DNA from: JBGZFC01 sp964346495
Lineage (GTDB): Bacteria; Bacteroidota; Bacteroidia; Bacteroidales; Dysgonomonadaceae
Direction: 5' to 3'
DNA: 22,348 nucleotides
Assembly (NCBI GenBank): GCA_964346495.1
Contig: CAYFUW010000030.1
Coordinates: 1-22,348, forward strand
Shown here: positions 1 to 8,093 of the stretch, in pieces
Layout: every line of letters begins with the position of its first letter
How positions within the stretch are numbered: position 1 is the first letter of the stretch
Notes under the pieces: generated by a model
The model's input: only the letters and a program-made list of their open reading frames with translations
The model's database searches: none
What the model was told of the DNA's origin: nothing
Program-made: the position numbers and the translations under genes

Positions 1-63
<63 letters not shown>

Positions 64-79
64 ATTTTTTTTGCAAGTG

Positions 80-110
80 CAAAGATATACATATTTTTCT
101 ACCTTACAAA
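80..110 (-). promoter_or_regulatory. Bacteroidetes-type promoter for tRNA-His
   Basis: On the minus strand there is a TTTG (107-110) and, after exactly 19 nt, TATCTTTG (80-87). This matches the TTTG / TAnnTTTG consensus of the Bacteroidetes primary sigma factor. The tRNA 5' end lies about 17 nt downstream, a sensible distance for a short processed leader. Confidence 0.75.
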
Positions 111-171
111 AAATTAGTTATTTATTTTTCGGAAAAATTACACTTTACTAAAGAAAAATAACTGATTTTAC

Positions 172-202
172 TTTGCAAATAGCGTATTTTGCTATAAATT
201 TG
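172..202 (+). promoter_or_regulatory. Bacteroidetes-type promoter for tyrosine phenol-lyase
   Basis: TTTG at 172-175 and TAAATTTG at 195-202, with a 19-nt spacer, match the -33/-7 consensus fully. Predicted transcription starts near 209, giving a leader of about 43 nt that is very AT-rich. The leader contains no ATG, so there is no room for a TnaC-like leader peptide of the kind that controls tryptophanase in enterics. Confidence 0.75.
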
Positions 203-251
203 TAGAATAAATCATTACACATAATAATTATAAATTTTTTAATATTAAACT

Positions 252-1631
252 ATGGACCTTCACAAGTATCCTGCGGAACCTTTCCGCATTAAAACCGTTG
301 AAACGGTAAAAATGAACACCCGCGAAGAAAGAGAAAGAATCATTAAAGAAGCGGGATATAACACTTTTTTAATTAAATCGGAAGATGTTTACATCGACCT
401 ACTAACAGATAGCGGAACAAACGCTATGAGCGATAAACAATGGGCAGGTATGATGATGGGTGACGAGGCTTACGCAGGAAGTAAAAACTTCTACCACCTA
501 CAAGAAACTGTTCAAGATATTTTTGGTTTCGAATATCTGGTTCCTACACACCAGGGACGTGGTGCTGAGAATATTCTTTCTCAAATCGCTATCAAACCAG
601 GACAATATGTTCCCGGAAACATGTATTTCACAACAACTCGCTATCACCAAGAAAGAAACGGTGGTATCTTTATTGATATTATTCGCGACGAAGCTCACGA
701 TGCAGGTTTAGATATACCTTTTAAAGGAAATATCGATTTGAACAAACTTCAAAAACTTATCGATGAGAAAGGTGCAGAAAACATTGCATACGTTTGTCTT
801 GCAGTTACTGTTAACTTAGCAGGCGGACAACCGGTTTCTATGGAAAATATGCGCGCAGTAAGAGAGTTGACAAACAAATATGGAATTAAAGTATTTTATG
901 ATGCAACTCGCTGTGTAGAAAACGCATATTATATTAAAGAACAAGAAGCTGGATTCGAAAACAAAACTATTAAAGAGATTGTTCGCGAAATGTTTAGCTA
1001 TGCAGACGGATGTACCATGAGTGGTAAAAAAGACTGTATCGTTAACATGGGTGGATTCTTGTGTATGAACGACGAAGATTTGTTCAACGCGGCAAAAGAA
1101 TTGGTTGTTGTATTTGAAGGTATGCCTTCATACGGTGGTATCGCAGGTCGCGACATGGAAGCTATGGCAATCGGTTTGCAAGAGTCTGTACAATTCGAAT
1201 ATATCGAGCACAGAATTAAACAAGTTCGTTACTTAGCAGACAAACTAAGAGCAGCAGGTGTTCCTATTATCGAACCAACAGGCGGACACGCTGTATTCTT
1301 GGATGCACGTCGTTTCTGTCCACATTTGACACAAGATCAATTCCCGGCACAAAGCTTGGCTGCAAACTTGTATGTTGAGTCAGGTGTACGCAGTATGGAA
1401 CGCGGTATTGTTTCTGCAGGACGCAATAAAGACACAGGTGAAAACCACGCTCCAAAATTGGAAACAGTTCGTTTGACTATTCCTCGCCGTGTTTACACAT
1501 ATCGTCATATGGACGTAGTTGCAGACGCTGTAATCAAATTGTACAAACACAAAGAAGATATCAAAGGTTTACGTTTTGTATATGAACCAAAACAATTGAG
1601 ATTCTTTACTGCAAGATTTGAAGAAATTTAA
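252..1631 (+). CDS. tpl: Tyrosine phenol-lyase (beta-tyrosinase, EC 4.1.99.2)
   Basis: PLP enzyme that splits L-tyrosine into phenol, pyruvate and ammonia in the cytoplasm. The 459 residues cover the whole family length and align without gaps, from memory, to the 456-residue Citrobacter freundii enzyme with an offset of three. The PLP lysine is K260 in MSGKKD. PLP-site residues D217 and R220, Y74 and substrate carboxylate-binding R407 are all present. The paralogue tryptophanase is ruled out by phenol-lyase-type residues T127 (in YFTTTRYHQ), R384 (in SMERG) and F451; tryptophanase has Asp and Ile at the first two. The start fits the conserved YPAEPFRIK beginning. The gene stands alone between its own promoter and terminator, with no permease or regulator beside it. 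It is probably catabolic, yielding pyruvate and ammonia and releasing phenol. Reversible synthesis of tyrosine is possible biochemically but unlikely as its role. Confidence 0.95.
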   Translation: MDLHKYPAEPFRIKTVETVKMNTREERERIIKEAGYNTFLIKSEDVYIDLLTDSGTNAMSDKQWAGMMMGDEAYAGSKNFYHLQETVQDIFGFEYLVPTHQGRGAENILSQIAIKPGQYVPGNMYFTTTRYHQERNGGIFIDIIRDEAHDAGLDIPFKGNIDLNKLQKLIDEKGAENIAYVCLAVTVNLAGGQPVSMENMRAVRELTNKYGIKVFYDATRCVENAYYIKEQEAGFENKTIKEIVREMFSYADGCTMSGKKDCIVNMGGFLCMNDEDLFNAAKELVVVFEGMPSYGGIAGRDMEAMAIGLQESVQFEYIEHRIKQVRYLADKLRAAGVPIIEPTGGHAVFLDARRFCPHLTQDQFPAQSLAANLYVESGVRSMERGIVSAGRNKDTGENHAPKLETVRLTIPRRVYTYRHMDVVADAVIKLYKHKEDIKGLRFVYEPKQLRFFTARFEEI

Positions 1632-1659
1632 TTTTCATTCATCATAATCGAAAGTAATA

Positions 1660-1700
1660 AAAGGGATTGCCTGAAATTTTGGCAATCCTTTTTTTATTTT
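1660..1700 (+). terminator. Rho-independent terminator of tpl
   Basis: An 8-bp stem GGATTGCC (1664-1671) / GGCAATCC (1681-1688) with a 9-nt loop is followed directly by eight T residues. It starts about 30 bp after the tpl stop codon. Confidence 0.85.
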
Positions 1701-1735
1701 GAATGACTGAATTTCAGAATTATTATCTAAGAGTT

Positions 1736-1763
1736 GTAGAGACGCGGCATGCCACGTCTCTAC
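1736..1763. repeat. 28-bp palindrome
   Basis: GTAGAGACG at 1736-1744 is matched by CGTCTCTAC at 1755-1763, with GGC/GCC pairing inside and one mismatch pair (1745/1754). No T-run follows, so it is not a standard terminator. Only one copy is visible in the window. Confidence 0.85.
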
Positions 1764-1786
1764 GATTTTACGGAAACATCCGCTTA

Positions 1787-1807
1787 CGCGCGAATCCTTT
1801 CGCGTGG
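1787..1807. repeat. Dispersed palindromic repeat, family A copy 1
   Basis: Arms CGCGAA (1789-1794) and TTCGCG (1799-1804) enclose a 4-nt loop. Near-identical copies occur at 12801-12820 and 16772-16791, all in intergenic DNA. Confidence 0.8.
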
Positions 1808-1946
1808 CAGTTATCCAAGCATAGCACCACAGATCGGACTGCATCAAAACCATCAATTAGATATCTCACTACGTTCGATATGACAAAGAGACATTAGCAA
1901 ATACTAATTGTTAATTGACAATCGTCATTTATTTCCGAAAATCAAC

Positions 1947-1954
1947 TATCTTTG
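1947..1954 (+). promoter_or_regulatory. Putative -7 element for cydDC
   Basis: TATCTTTG matches TAnnTTTG, about 50 nt before the cydD start. No convincing TTTG lies 19 nt upstream, so only half of the promoter is supported. Confidence 0.5.
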
Positions 1955-2005
1955 TATCCAAGCTTTAACAGAAGTGTAATTTAATCACAGCATAACCAAA
2001 CAAAA

Positions 2006-3640
2006 ATGAGTTCTCAACCTCAAACCGCAACTCGTTGGCTCAACAACAAAATCACCTCATTGAAAGGTGCTTATATGTGGTCGGGATTGCTTGCATTGAT
2101 TAGTGCAATTAGTTTCGTCTTTTTTTGCTGGTACCTGTCTGAATTTGCGGCACTCTGGCTTATCGATAACATAATACAACATAACAAATTATTATATGCA
2201 CTTCTGTTTTTGGCAGGTCGTTATATACTAGCTCATTTTGCTTCGTTAGTAAATTACGATACTGCAAAAAAGATTGTATCCGGCATAAAGCGGGAACTAC
2301 ACCCTACGCTGCTAAACGACAATCGTTTAGATGCAACCGAAAGCACTGTTTTACTTACAAAAGTAGCTGATGACTTAAAACACTATTTCTCTACTTTTAT
2401 TCCGAATGCTATCGCAACTGCTATCGTTAGCTTGTGTCTGCTTATTGTTGCTTTCTACATCGAAACCTGGGTCGGCGTAGTATTACTGATTTCAATTATA
2501 GTAATTCCCGTTCAAATGATTGTAATCGGAATCGGCACCGAAAGTATGCACAGAAAGCATATAAATCTGTTTATGCGATATTCGGCTGTCTTTTACAACC
2601 GATTGCAAACCATTTCCGAGATTGTTAATTTGGATAATTTCGACCGACAATATCGATTTTTAGATAAAAAAGGCAAAGAGCTTAACAAAGCAACTGCCAA
2701 TGTTATGAGAATTGCATTTCTTTCATCTACAATTTTAGAACTATTTGTTACACTTAGCATTGCTGCTGTTGCCATTTATCTTGGAATGAGTTTGCTAGGA
2801 ATTATGCCAGGCAAATATTATAACGTTGGATACAATTACAGCAACGCACTGTTTTTATTGACACTTGTTCCCTATTTCTATTTTTATCTGCGTCGCTTTG
2901 TTAGTGCATATCACGATAAAAACAGAGCAATTGCAGCGGCTAAGATTATCATGCCATTATTGCAACAAGAGATACCTTCAACTAAAGAAAGTATTTCAGA
3001 ACCATTCAACAGTTTAGAAATCAAAAATCTAAGCTACTCATATCCAAACACTAACGCGAAAGCTCTTAATGATATCAATATCACTTTTCCCGAAAAAGGA
3101 TTGGTGTTGATAAAAGGTATTTCGGGTTCGGGAAAATCGACTCTGCTTAAAATTTGCAGCGGAAGTCTTTTTGCAGAAAACGGTTTGTCTGTCAATCGGA
3201 AAGATAACATCTGGTCACATATCTGGCTGAAAGAGAACAGTTCATATATGAATCAGTTTCCGTTTATTTTTGATGGCTCACTGCATTACAATGTGTTTTT
3301 AGACAGCAATTCAGATATGCCGACACCCGACTTCTTAGAAAAGATAGTCTCAAAAAAAGATAGTGGTTGGGAAACTATTTTAACTAATAACGGAAAAGAG
3401 CTGTCGGGTGGCGAAAGGCAGTTGGTAACATTCGCCAGATTGATGGTTCACCCAAAACCTATTGTTATTTTGGATGAACCGACAGCAAATCTAGATTCAA
3501 AAAGTATCGATATTCTGATGCCGCATATTGAAAAGTTGGCTGAAAACAGATTGGTTATTATGGCTTCGCACGAGCCTGCATTTGAGCAAATTGCGTGCAA
3601 AACAGTAGAGTTGAATTGGGGTGAACAGATGAATAGATAA
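2006..3640 (+). CDS. cydD: Thiol-reductant ABC exporter, subunit CydD
   Basis: One half of the heterodimeric CydDC exporter, which moves cysteine or glutathione across the inner membrane and is needed to assemble cytochrome bd oxidase. The N-terminal half (about 20-305) is a six-helix membrane domain. It contains the CydD-typical run with AFLSSTILELF near 237-247, then the FYFYLRR...YH segment near 291-303 before the linker. The nucleotide-binding domain has Walker A GISGSGKST (371-379), Q-loop Q417, signature LSGGE (466-470), Walker B ending ILDE (488-491) and switch H522. At 544 residues it is about 40 shorter than E. coli CydD. cydC starts 10 bp later, so the two are co-transcribed. A general lipid or peptide ABC exporter is the alternative, but the membrane domain and the CydC partner argue against it. 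Confidence 0.88.
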   Translation: MSSQPQTATRWLNNKITSLKGAYMWSGLLALISAISFVFFCWYLSEFAALWLIDNIIQHNKLLYALLFLAGRYILAHFASLVNYDTAKKIVSGIKRELHPTLLNDNRLDATESTVLLTKVADDLKHYFSTFIPNAIATAIVSLCLLIVAFYIETWVGVVLLISIIVIPVQMIVIGIGTESMHRKHINLFMRYSAVFYNRLQTISEIVNLDNFDRQYRFLDKKGKELNKATANVMRIAFLSSTILELFVTLSIAAVAIYLGMSLLGIMPGKYYNVGYNYSNALFLLTLVPYFYFYLRRFVSAYHDKNRAIAAAKIIMPLLQQEIPSTKESISEPFNSLEIKNLSYSYPNTNAKALNDINITFPEKGLVLIKGISGSGKSTLLKICSGSLFAENGLSVNRKDNIWSHIWLKENSSYMNQFPFIFDGSLHYNVFLDSNSDMPTPDFLEKIVSKKDSGWETILTNNGKELSGGERQLVTFARLMVHPKPIVILDEPTANLDSKSIDILMPHIEKLAENRLVIMASHEPAFEQIACKTVELNWGEQMNR

Positions 3641-3650
3641 TATTTGAAAA

Positions 3651-5246
3651 ATGAACAGATTTATTACAAAAGAGATACTAAAACCATTTGCAACACACTG
3701 GCTAAGGGGAATTACACTTTTGCTACTGTGGTCTATCGCTTTTGTAGCATTACCTGCAATTTCGGCATGGTTTTTAGCTAGTTGCAGTTTAGCTTTTATT
3801 TTAGCAAACAGAGCCTTTTCATACCTGATTCCAAGTGCAATAATCAGATTAATTGCTTTGGGCAGAACAGCGACAAGATATTTCGAAAAGCTGGAAAATC
3901 ACAAAACAACTCTGAAAGTACAACACAGATTGCAACTAAAGATTTTTGAATCTGTCTCAAAATTCTCATATTTCCGAAAACAAGCCGATAACAATTCCAA
4001 TCTTTTGGAAAATAGTACACACGGTGTAGAGCTGATTCTAAATCATATTCTTTTATGGTTTCTGCCACTTATCGGTACAACCGTTATTTTAATTTTGCTC
4101 ACAGGATATATTGTAAATCTTTCAGCTGCAATAGGTTTGCTATTTTTCGTTTCATCTGCAATAATCCTGTTTTTTGTTCCACAACTACTGTTTCATCGAA
4201 ATAAAATTTTATACGAAACACTACAATCGCAATACGAACAGAATCAGCAAACACTAATCGAAAGTTTTAGGGGACGAATCGAAATATCAAAATACAAATT
4301 ACAACAGAAAGCGATAGAACAATACAATCTGAAATTGGCAGAAACTGAACAGACTGAACGAAAAATTGAAACTAATTCGTACTATCTGCAACTGATTGTC
4401 GGCTTAGGATTAAGCATTGTCGGGATTTTTGTTTTGTGGTATGCAAATTCGTATAATATTAGTGCAGAAATTGCAATCGGCATCTTTTTTGGAATAATGG
4501 CACAAGCAGAGTTAGCAGAGATGATGTTTTCGGGAAAATCGGAAAGAAATTCCGTAAAACAGCGAATAAAACAGATAGAACAGATTTTTGAAGATGCCAA
4601 ACTTGAAAAAGATATCGCACCCATAACCGAAAATTTTCAAACATTAAACATCAATAGCTGGCAAGCAAAAGTACCTGAAACAGATATTGTTACAAACAAC
4701 ATCTCGTTCGAAATAAAAAAAGGAGAATGGACAGCAATTTTCGGCGATACAGGAAAAGGAAAAACAACGCTATTAAACAGTCTGTTCTATCCCGAATATC
4801 AAAAAAACGGCACTCTAAATTGGAACGATAAACCGACAACACAACTTACGCAACCGAAATGTATATACGTTACACAAAAGGCTTATCTGCTGACAGGCAC
4901 ATTGCGTGAAAACTTTCAGGAATATTCCGATTCTGAAATTCTCGATGTTTTGCAAATTGTTGACCTGCACGGATGGTATCAAACTCTTTCGCAAGGCTTA
5001 AGCACATGGATTGGCGAAAACGGTGAGACATTAAGCGGTGGACAGAGAAAAAAACTGTTGCTTGCTCAGGCATTGCTTAAAAAACCGGAATTGCTTGTTA
5101 TCGACGAACCTACAGCTGGTATCGATGCACAAAATGCGATTGATATATTTAACACAATCAGAAATAAGTTTCCCGATATGGCAGTTCTAATGGCTACTCA
5201 TCTACTTGAATTGGAACAGTTTGCGGATAACTCCGTACAACTTTAA
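3651..5246 (+). CDS. cydC: Thiol-reductant ABC exporter, subunit CydC
   Basis: Partner of CydD in the inner-membrane thiol exporter. The CydC family mark is visible near residues 61-86: PSAIIRLIALGRTATRYFEK followed by LENH. Hydrophobic segments lie around 20-60, 126-180 and 245-290. The ATPase domain has Walker A GDTGKGKT (365-372), Q-loop Q409, signature LSGGQ (461-465), Walker B ending VIDE (483-486) and switch H517, so both ATP sites of the heterodimer look intact. It is 531 residues long, shorter than enteric CydC, mostly through compact linkers. It starts 10 bp after cydD and is followed 13 bp later by the alkyltransferase gene with no terminator between them, so the three probably form one transcript. 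The oxidase genes cydAB are not in the window. Confidence 0.88.
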   Translation: MNRFITKEILKPFATHWLRGITLLLLWSIAFVALPAISAWFLASCSLAFILANRAFSYLIPSAIIRLIALGRTATRYFEKLENHKTTLKVQHRLQLKIFESVSKFSYFRKQADNNSNLLENSTHGVELILNHILLWFLPLIGTTVILILLTGYIVNLSAAIGLLFFVSSAIILFFVPQLLFHRNKILYETLQSQYEQNQQTLIESFRGRIEISKYKLQQKAIEQYNLKLAETEQTERKIETNSYYLQLIVGLGLSIVGIFVLWYANSYNISAEIAIGIFFGIMAQAELAEMMFSGKSERNSVKQRIKQIEQIFEDAKLEKDIAPITENFQTLNINSWQAKVPETDIVTNNISFEIKKGEWTAIFGDTGKGKTTLLNSLFYPEYQKNGTLNWNDKPTTQLTQPKCIYVTQKAYLLTGTLRENFQEYSDSEILDVLQIVDLHGWYQTLSQGLSTWIGENGETLSGGQRKKLLLAQALLKKPELLVIDEPTAGIDAQNAIDIFNTIRNKFPDMAVLMATHLLELEQFADNSVQL

Positions 5247-5259
5247 TTTATAAAGCTAT

Positions 5260-5796
5260 ATGGAAAATAAAGAAACTATAAAAGTAAATACTATCAACAC
5301 ACCGTTAGGGAATATGGTTGTAGCTGCAACAGAAAAAGGTGTCTGCCTATTGGATTTTGAAGACCATTCCAACCTAAAACAGACTTTGAGCAAACTATCC
5401 AAATCGCTTAAAGCTGAGTTAGAAATTGGCAAGAACAAATATCATACTCTATTGCAATCACAATTAGACGAATACTTCAACGGCAAGCGAAAAGAGTTTG
5501 ATATTCCATTGATTTTCAGCGGAACAGACTTTCAGAACAGTATTTGGAAAAACTTGTTGAATATTCCATACGGACAAACGGAATCTTACATCCAACAGGC
5601 CGAGAAAATAGGTAAACCATCAGCCGTAAGAGCTGTTGCAACTGCAATTGGGAGCAATAGATTCGCAATTATTGTTCCTTGCCACAGAGTTATCGGCTCA
5701 AATGGAAAATTGACAGGCTACGCAGGTGGTATATGGCGAAAAGAAGAGCTTTTGCAATTAGAAAAAAGTGTTTCTTTAAACATCAAAACCCGATAA
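5260..5796 (+). CDS. ogt: Methylated-DNA--protein-cysteine S-methyltransferase (Ogt/MGMT)
   Basis: Suicide DNA-repair protein that moves the alkyl group from O6-alkylguanine to its own cysteine. The active-site motif PCHRVI is present, with acceptor C141. The upstream segment RAVATAIGSNRFAIIVP and the downstream NGKLTGYAGG are the usual flanks. The DNA-binding helix-turn-helix region spans about 90-130. It has the short stand-alone architecture (178 residues): an N-terminal ribonuclease-like fold and the C-terminal catalytic domain. There is no Ada zinc or AraC domain, so it is unlikely to be a regulator. It lies 13 bp after cydC and probably shares its transcript. Its stop codon is only 2 bp from the stop of the convergent tamL. 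Confidence 0.93.
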   Translation: MENKETIKVNTINTPLGNMVVAATEKGVCLLDFEDHSNLKQTLSKLSKSLKAELEIGKNKYHTLLQSQLDEYFNGKRKEFDIPLIFSGTDFQNSIWKNLLNIPYGQTESYIQQAEKIGKPSAVRAVATAIGSNRFAIIVPCHRVIGSNGKLTGYAGGIWRKEELLQLEKSVSLNIKTR

Positions 5797-5798
5797 AA

Positions 5799-8087
5799 CT
5801 AAAACGGATATCCTATCGCGAAGTGGAAAGCAAGGTCTCGTTTTAAGTCAGGTTTGAAAACCGTCCATCTTTGTCCTTCCGGAAGTCCGGGATTATGAGC
5901 CTTCATTCCAAAATCTAAACGGACTAAAAGAAAATTCAGGTTTACCCTTAACCCAACTCCGTACGAAGCAGCAATCTCTTTATAAAACTCATTAAAAGAA
6001 AAATATCCGCCCGGTTGTGTTTCATAATCTTTTATAGTCCAAATATTCCCTGCATCAATAAATCCTGCAAACTCAAACAGATCGGTCAATTTACGTCTGA
6101 TTTCCACACTTAAATCCAATTTTATATCGCCCGTTTTATTAGCAAAATCATACCCCAACTTATGCTGACTATAGGTTCCCGGACCAAGCGTTCTGGTACT
6201 CCACCCACGCACACTGTTTGCACCACCACCGTAATATCTTTTCTCAAAAGGCAAAACAACTGAGTTACCATAAGGTACGGCAACACCTATTGCAATATGT
6301 CCGGCGAGTGTATTAAGAAAGTCAATAACAAAAGTCGGTGCATAATCGATATCAACTTTAAAGTACTCAGCATAAGGTATTTTTAGTAATGTTATACGAC
6401 CATCCTCTCCCGTTTGAGTTCCTCCCAAAGCACCAATCAAGCGTGGTATATGTCCTGCAACTTCTATACCTCCGCGCACTCTATAAGGAAATTTCGGTCT
6501 GGGTTCATTTGGTCTAAAGTTGGTATATGAAGCACTATAAGATGAGCGTACAATCATCTGCTCTTCGTAAAGTGCACGCAAAATAGGGTTCGTATCATCG
6601 CTAATATACTCTTCCTTAAACTTATCCGACATCCATGGCATCCTGATATAAGTTGCTCCGATGGGTTCAATCACATGATTGAGTTTCCAACCTGAACGTG
6701 CCCATTGAAAACGCGTCGATAAGTTAAAAAACTGTCTCAGATAATCGGGTCGTTTTTGAAAGTTAACCCCAAATGAAAACTCTGTCGATGCCGACGGTTG
6801 ATCTTTCAGCCACATCATCAGCCTTGGTAACAGAAGTTGCGGAATATGCAAAAATGCTTCCGTACCATATTCGTAGTAACTTCTGTCAATAATGTTAGTT
6901 GCCTCAGAAGCAGTGATAAATTCGTATGCACCGTTTATTTTTAGTCTTAACCTCTCTCCTCCCTTTAGAATATTTTTATGTTCATAAGTCAAATCGGTAG
7001 CGATACCTAAGTCTCCGTTAGAGTTTGTACCGTCCACACCAAAGCGCAAAAAGTGCATATTTCCGGGAATAATTGATACCTCCGCATCAATATACTGCGT
7101 ATCGGGTTTTACAACCGGAATCAGATTTATTGCCGTTTGACTTACCGAACCCAATCTGTTGAGTGATGAATAAGTACGCTCAACAATACGGTCGGAATAT
7201 ATTCTACCGGGACGAATAAATGTGTTGTAATATACAGCCTGTGGCAATAGAAACTGACGATGTTCCGACACCACATTCACTCCTCTATACACAACAGTAT
7301 CGAGCAGATGATGTTTTGTGCTGTCTTTCAATATAGCAGGGTCAACACCATTATGTACAGTTACATTTCCGAAAGTGTACATTGTATGAGTGGTACTATC
7401 GGTAGGATTATTCAAGCCAAGAACTATATCCACCTGATGATCGCCTGCTGTTGTGTCTGCAATAAAATAAAAATCGTCTTTCGTAATATGATAATAACCA
7501 TTATTGCGAAGCTCGTTTGACATATCAACACGACCTTTTTCCAAAACTTCCAGGTCGAACATATCATTCTCTTTTATAAAGTTCAATCGCTTCTTATCAT
7601 TGAGAATCATGTATATAGTTGAGTCTAGCTGACTAATCGAGTCTTGATAATTGAGAATTCTATAAGGAGTATTTCCTGTTATATTGTAATTTACCGTGGC
7701 TTTTTTGTCTCCTCTTGTTACAACTGTGTCAACCTGTGCATCCAAATAGCCTTTATTTTGTAATTGAAGTCTTATTTGGTCCATAGAGATAGCAGTCAAT
7801 CTTTCGCTAAAAATAACGGGTGGCTCTCCAATTTTCAATAATTTTTTGTTTAACCAGGTTGTATCGTTATTTGCCAGATTATATATTCTGAGTTTCTCTT
7901 TACCAAAAATAAACGTATTTGAATTTGGCTTTTGTCTTAAGTATGGCTTCAGCTCCGAACTACTCACCGCTTTAGTATCAGTTTTAATCTTCACTTTATC
8001 CAACAGATAGCTTCCCTCAGGCACTTTGTCGGTGACGGTGCATGAGAACATAAAAAAGGCAATAAGTATGTAGATAATTTTTCTCAT
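5799..8087 (-). CDS. tamL: TamL: lipoprotein-type Omp85 outer-membrane protein (TamA counterpart)
   Basis: Outer-membrane beta-barrel of the Omp85 family, working with TamB in envelope assembly. The N-terminus has a hydrophobic stretch ending at a cysteine (IAFFMFSC, C16), read as a signal-peptidase II lipobox; the Bacteroidetes TamA counterpart is known as the lipoprotein TamL. Residues 25 to about 330 carry POTRA-like repeats, with motifs such as NKGYLDAQVD and LRNNGYYHI. The barrel follows, with the Omp85 loop-6 motif VRGW at 626-629 (after YYGGGANS), the AGFIDAGNIW segment near 674-683, and a C-terminal phenylalanine that suits BAM recognition. The length of 762 residues exceeds the 577 of E. 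coli TamA. It starts 6 bp after tamB stops, so it is the second gene of that operon. The residues before C16 (MFS) are a weak lipobox, which leaves a little doubt about lipidation. Confidence 0.88.
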   Translation of the reverse strand: MRKIIYILIAFFMFSCTVTDKVPEGSYLLDKVKIKTDTKAVSSSELKPYLRQKPNSNTFIFGKEKLRIYNLANNDTTWLNKKLLKIGEPPVIFSERLTAISMDQIRLQLQNKGYLDAQVDTVVTRGDKKATVNYNITGNTPYRILNYQDSISQLDSTIYMILNDKKRLNFIKENDMFDLEVLEKGRVDMSNELRNNGYYHITKDDFYFIADTTAGDHQVDIVLGLNNPTDSTTHTMYTFGNVTVHNGVDPAILKDSTKHHLLDTVVYRGVNVVSEHRQFLLPQAVYYNTFIRPGRIYSDRIVERTYSSLNRLGSVSQTAINLIPVVKPDTQYIDAEVSIIPGNMHFLRFGVDGTNSNGDLGIATDLTYEHKNILKGGERLRLKINGAYEFITASEATNIIDRSYYEYGTEAFLHIPQLLLPRLMMWLKDQPSASTEFSFGVNFQKRPDYLRQFFNLSTRFQWARSGWKLNHVIEPIGATYIRMPWMSDKFKEEYISDDTNPILRALYEEQMIVRSSYSASYTNFRPNEPRPKFPYRVRGGIEVAGHIPRLIGALGGTQTGEDGRITLLKIPYAEYFKVDIDYAPTFVIDFLNTLAGHIAIGVAVPYGNSVVLPFEKRYYGGGANSVRGWSTRTLGPGTYSQHKLGYDFANKTGDIKLDLSVEIRRKLTDLFEFAGFIDAGNIWTIKDYETQPGGYFSFNEFYKEIAASYGVGLRVNLNFLLVRLDFGMKAHNPGLPEGQRWTVFKPDLKRDLAFHFAIGYPF

Positions 8088-8093
8088 AAATTG

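Larger units (their letters stand above)
1701..2005. other. Intergenic gap with palindromes, no gene
   Basis: About 300 bp between the tpl terminator and cydD. It holds a 28-bp palindrome (1736-1763), one copy of a dispersed 20-bp palindrome (1787-1807), and the cydD -7 element near its right end. A short open frame across it is made of the palindromes and shows no protein family features. The segment 1858-1893, with AGATATCTCACTACGTTCG, resembles low-complexity intergenic debris often seen in Bacteroidetes; that comparison is from memory. Confidence 0.6.

Noticed and set aside
252..1631. Tryptophanase as the identity of the first gene
   Set aside because: Residues T127 and R384 are of tyrosine phenol-lyase type, and the sequence follows the phenol-lyase subfamily throughout.
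1703..1897. Open frame of 64 codons after tpl
   Set aside because: It is composed of the palindromes at 1736 and 1787 and has no family features; the tpl terminator lies just upstream and no start signal is seen.
2006..5246. A lipid or drug ABC exporter of the MsbA type
   Set aside because: Both membrane domains carry CydD- and CydC-specific stretches, and the genes form the expected heterodimer pair.
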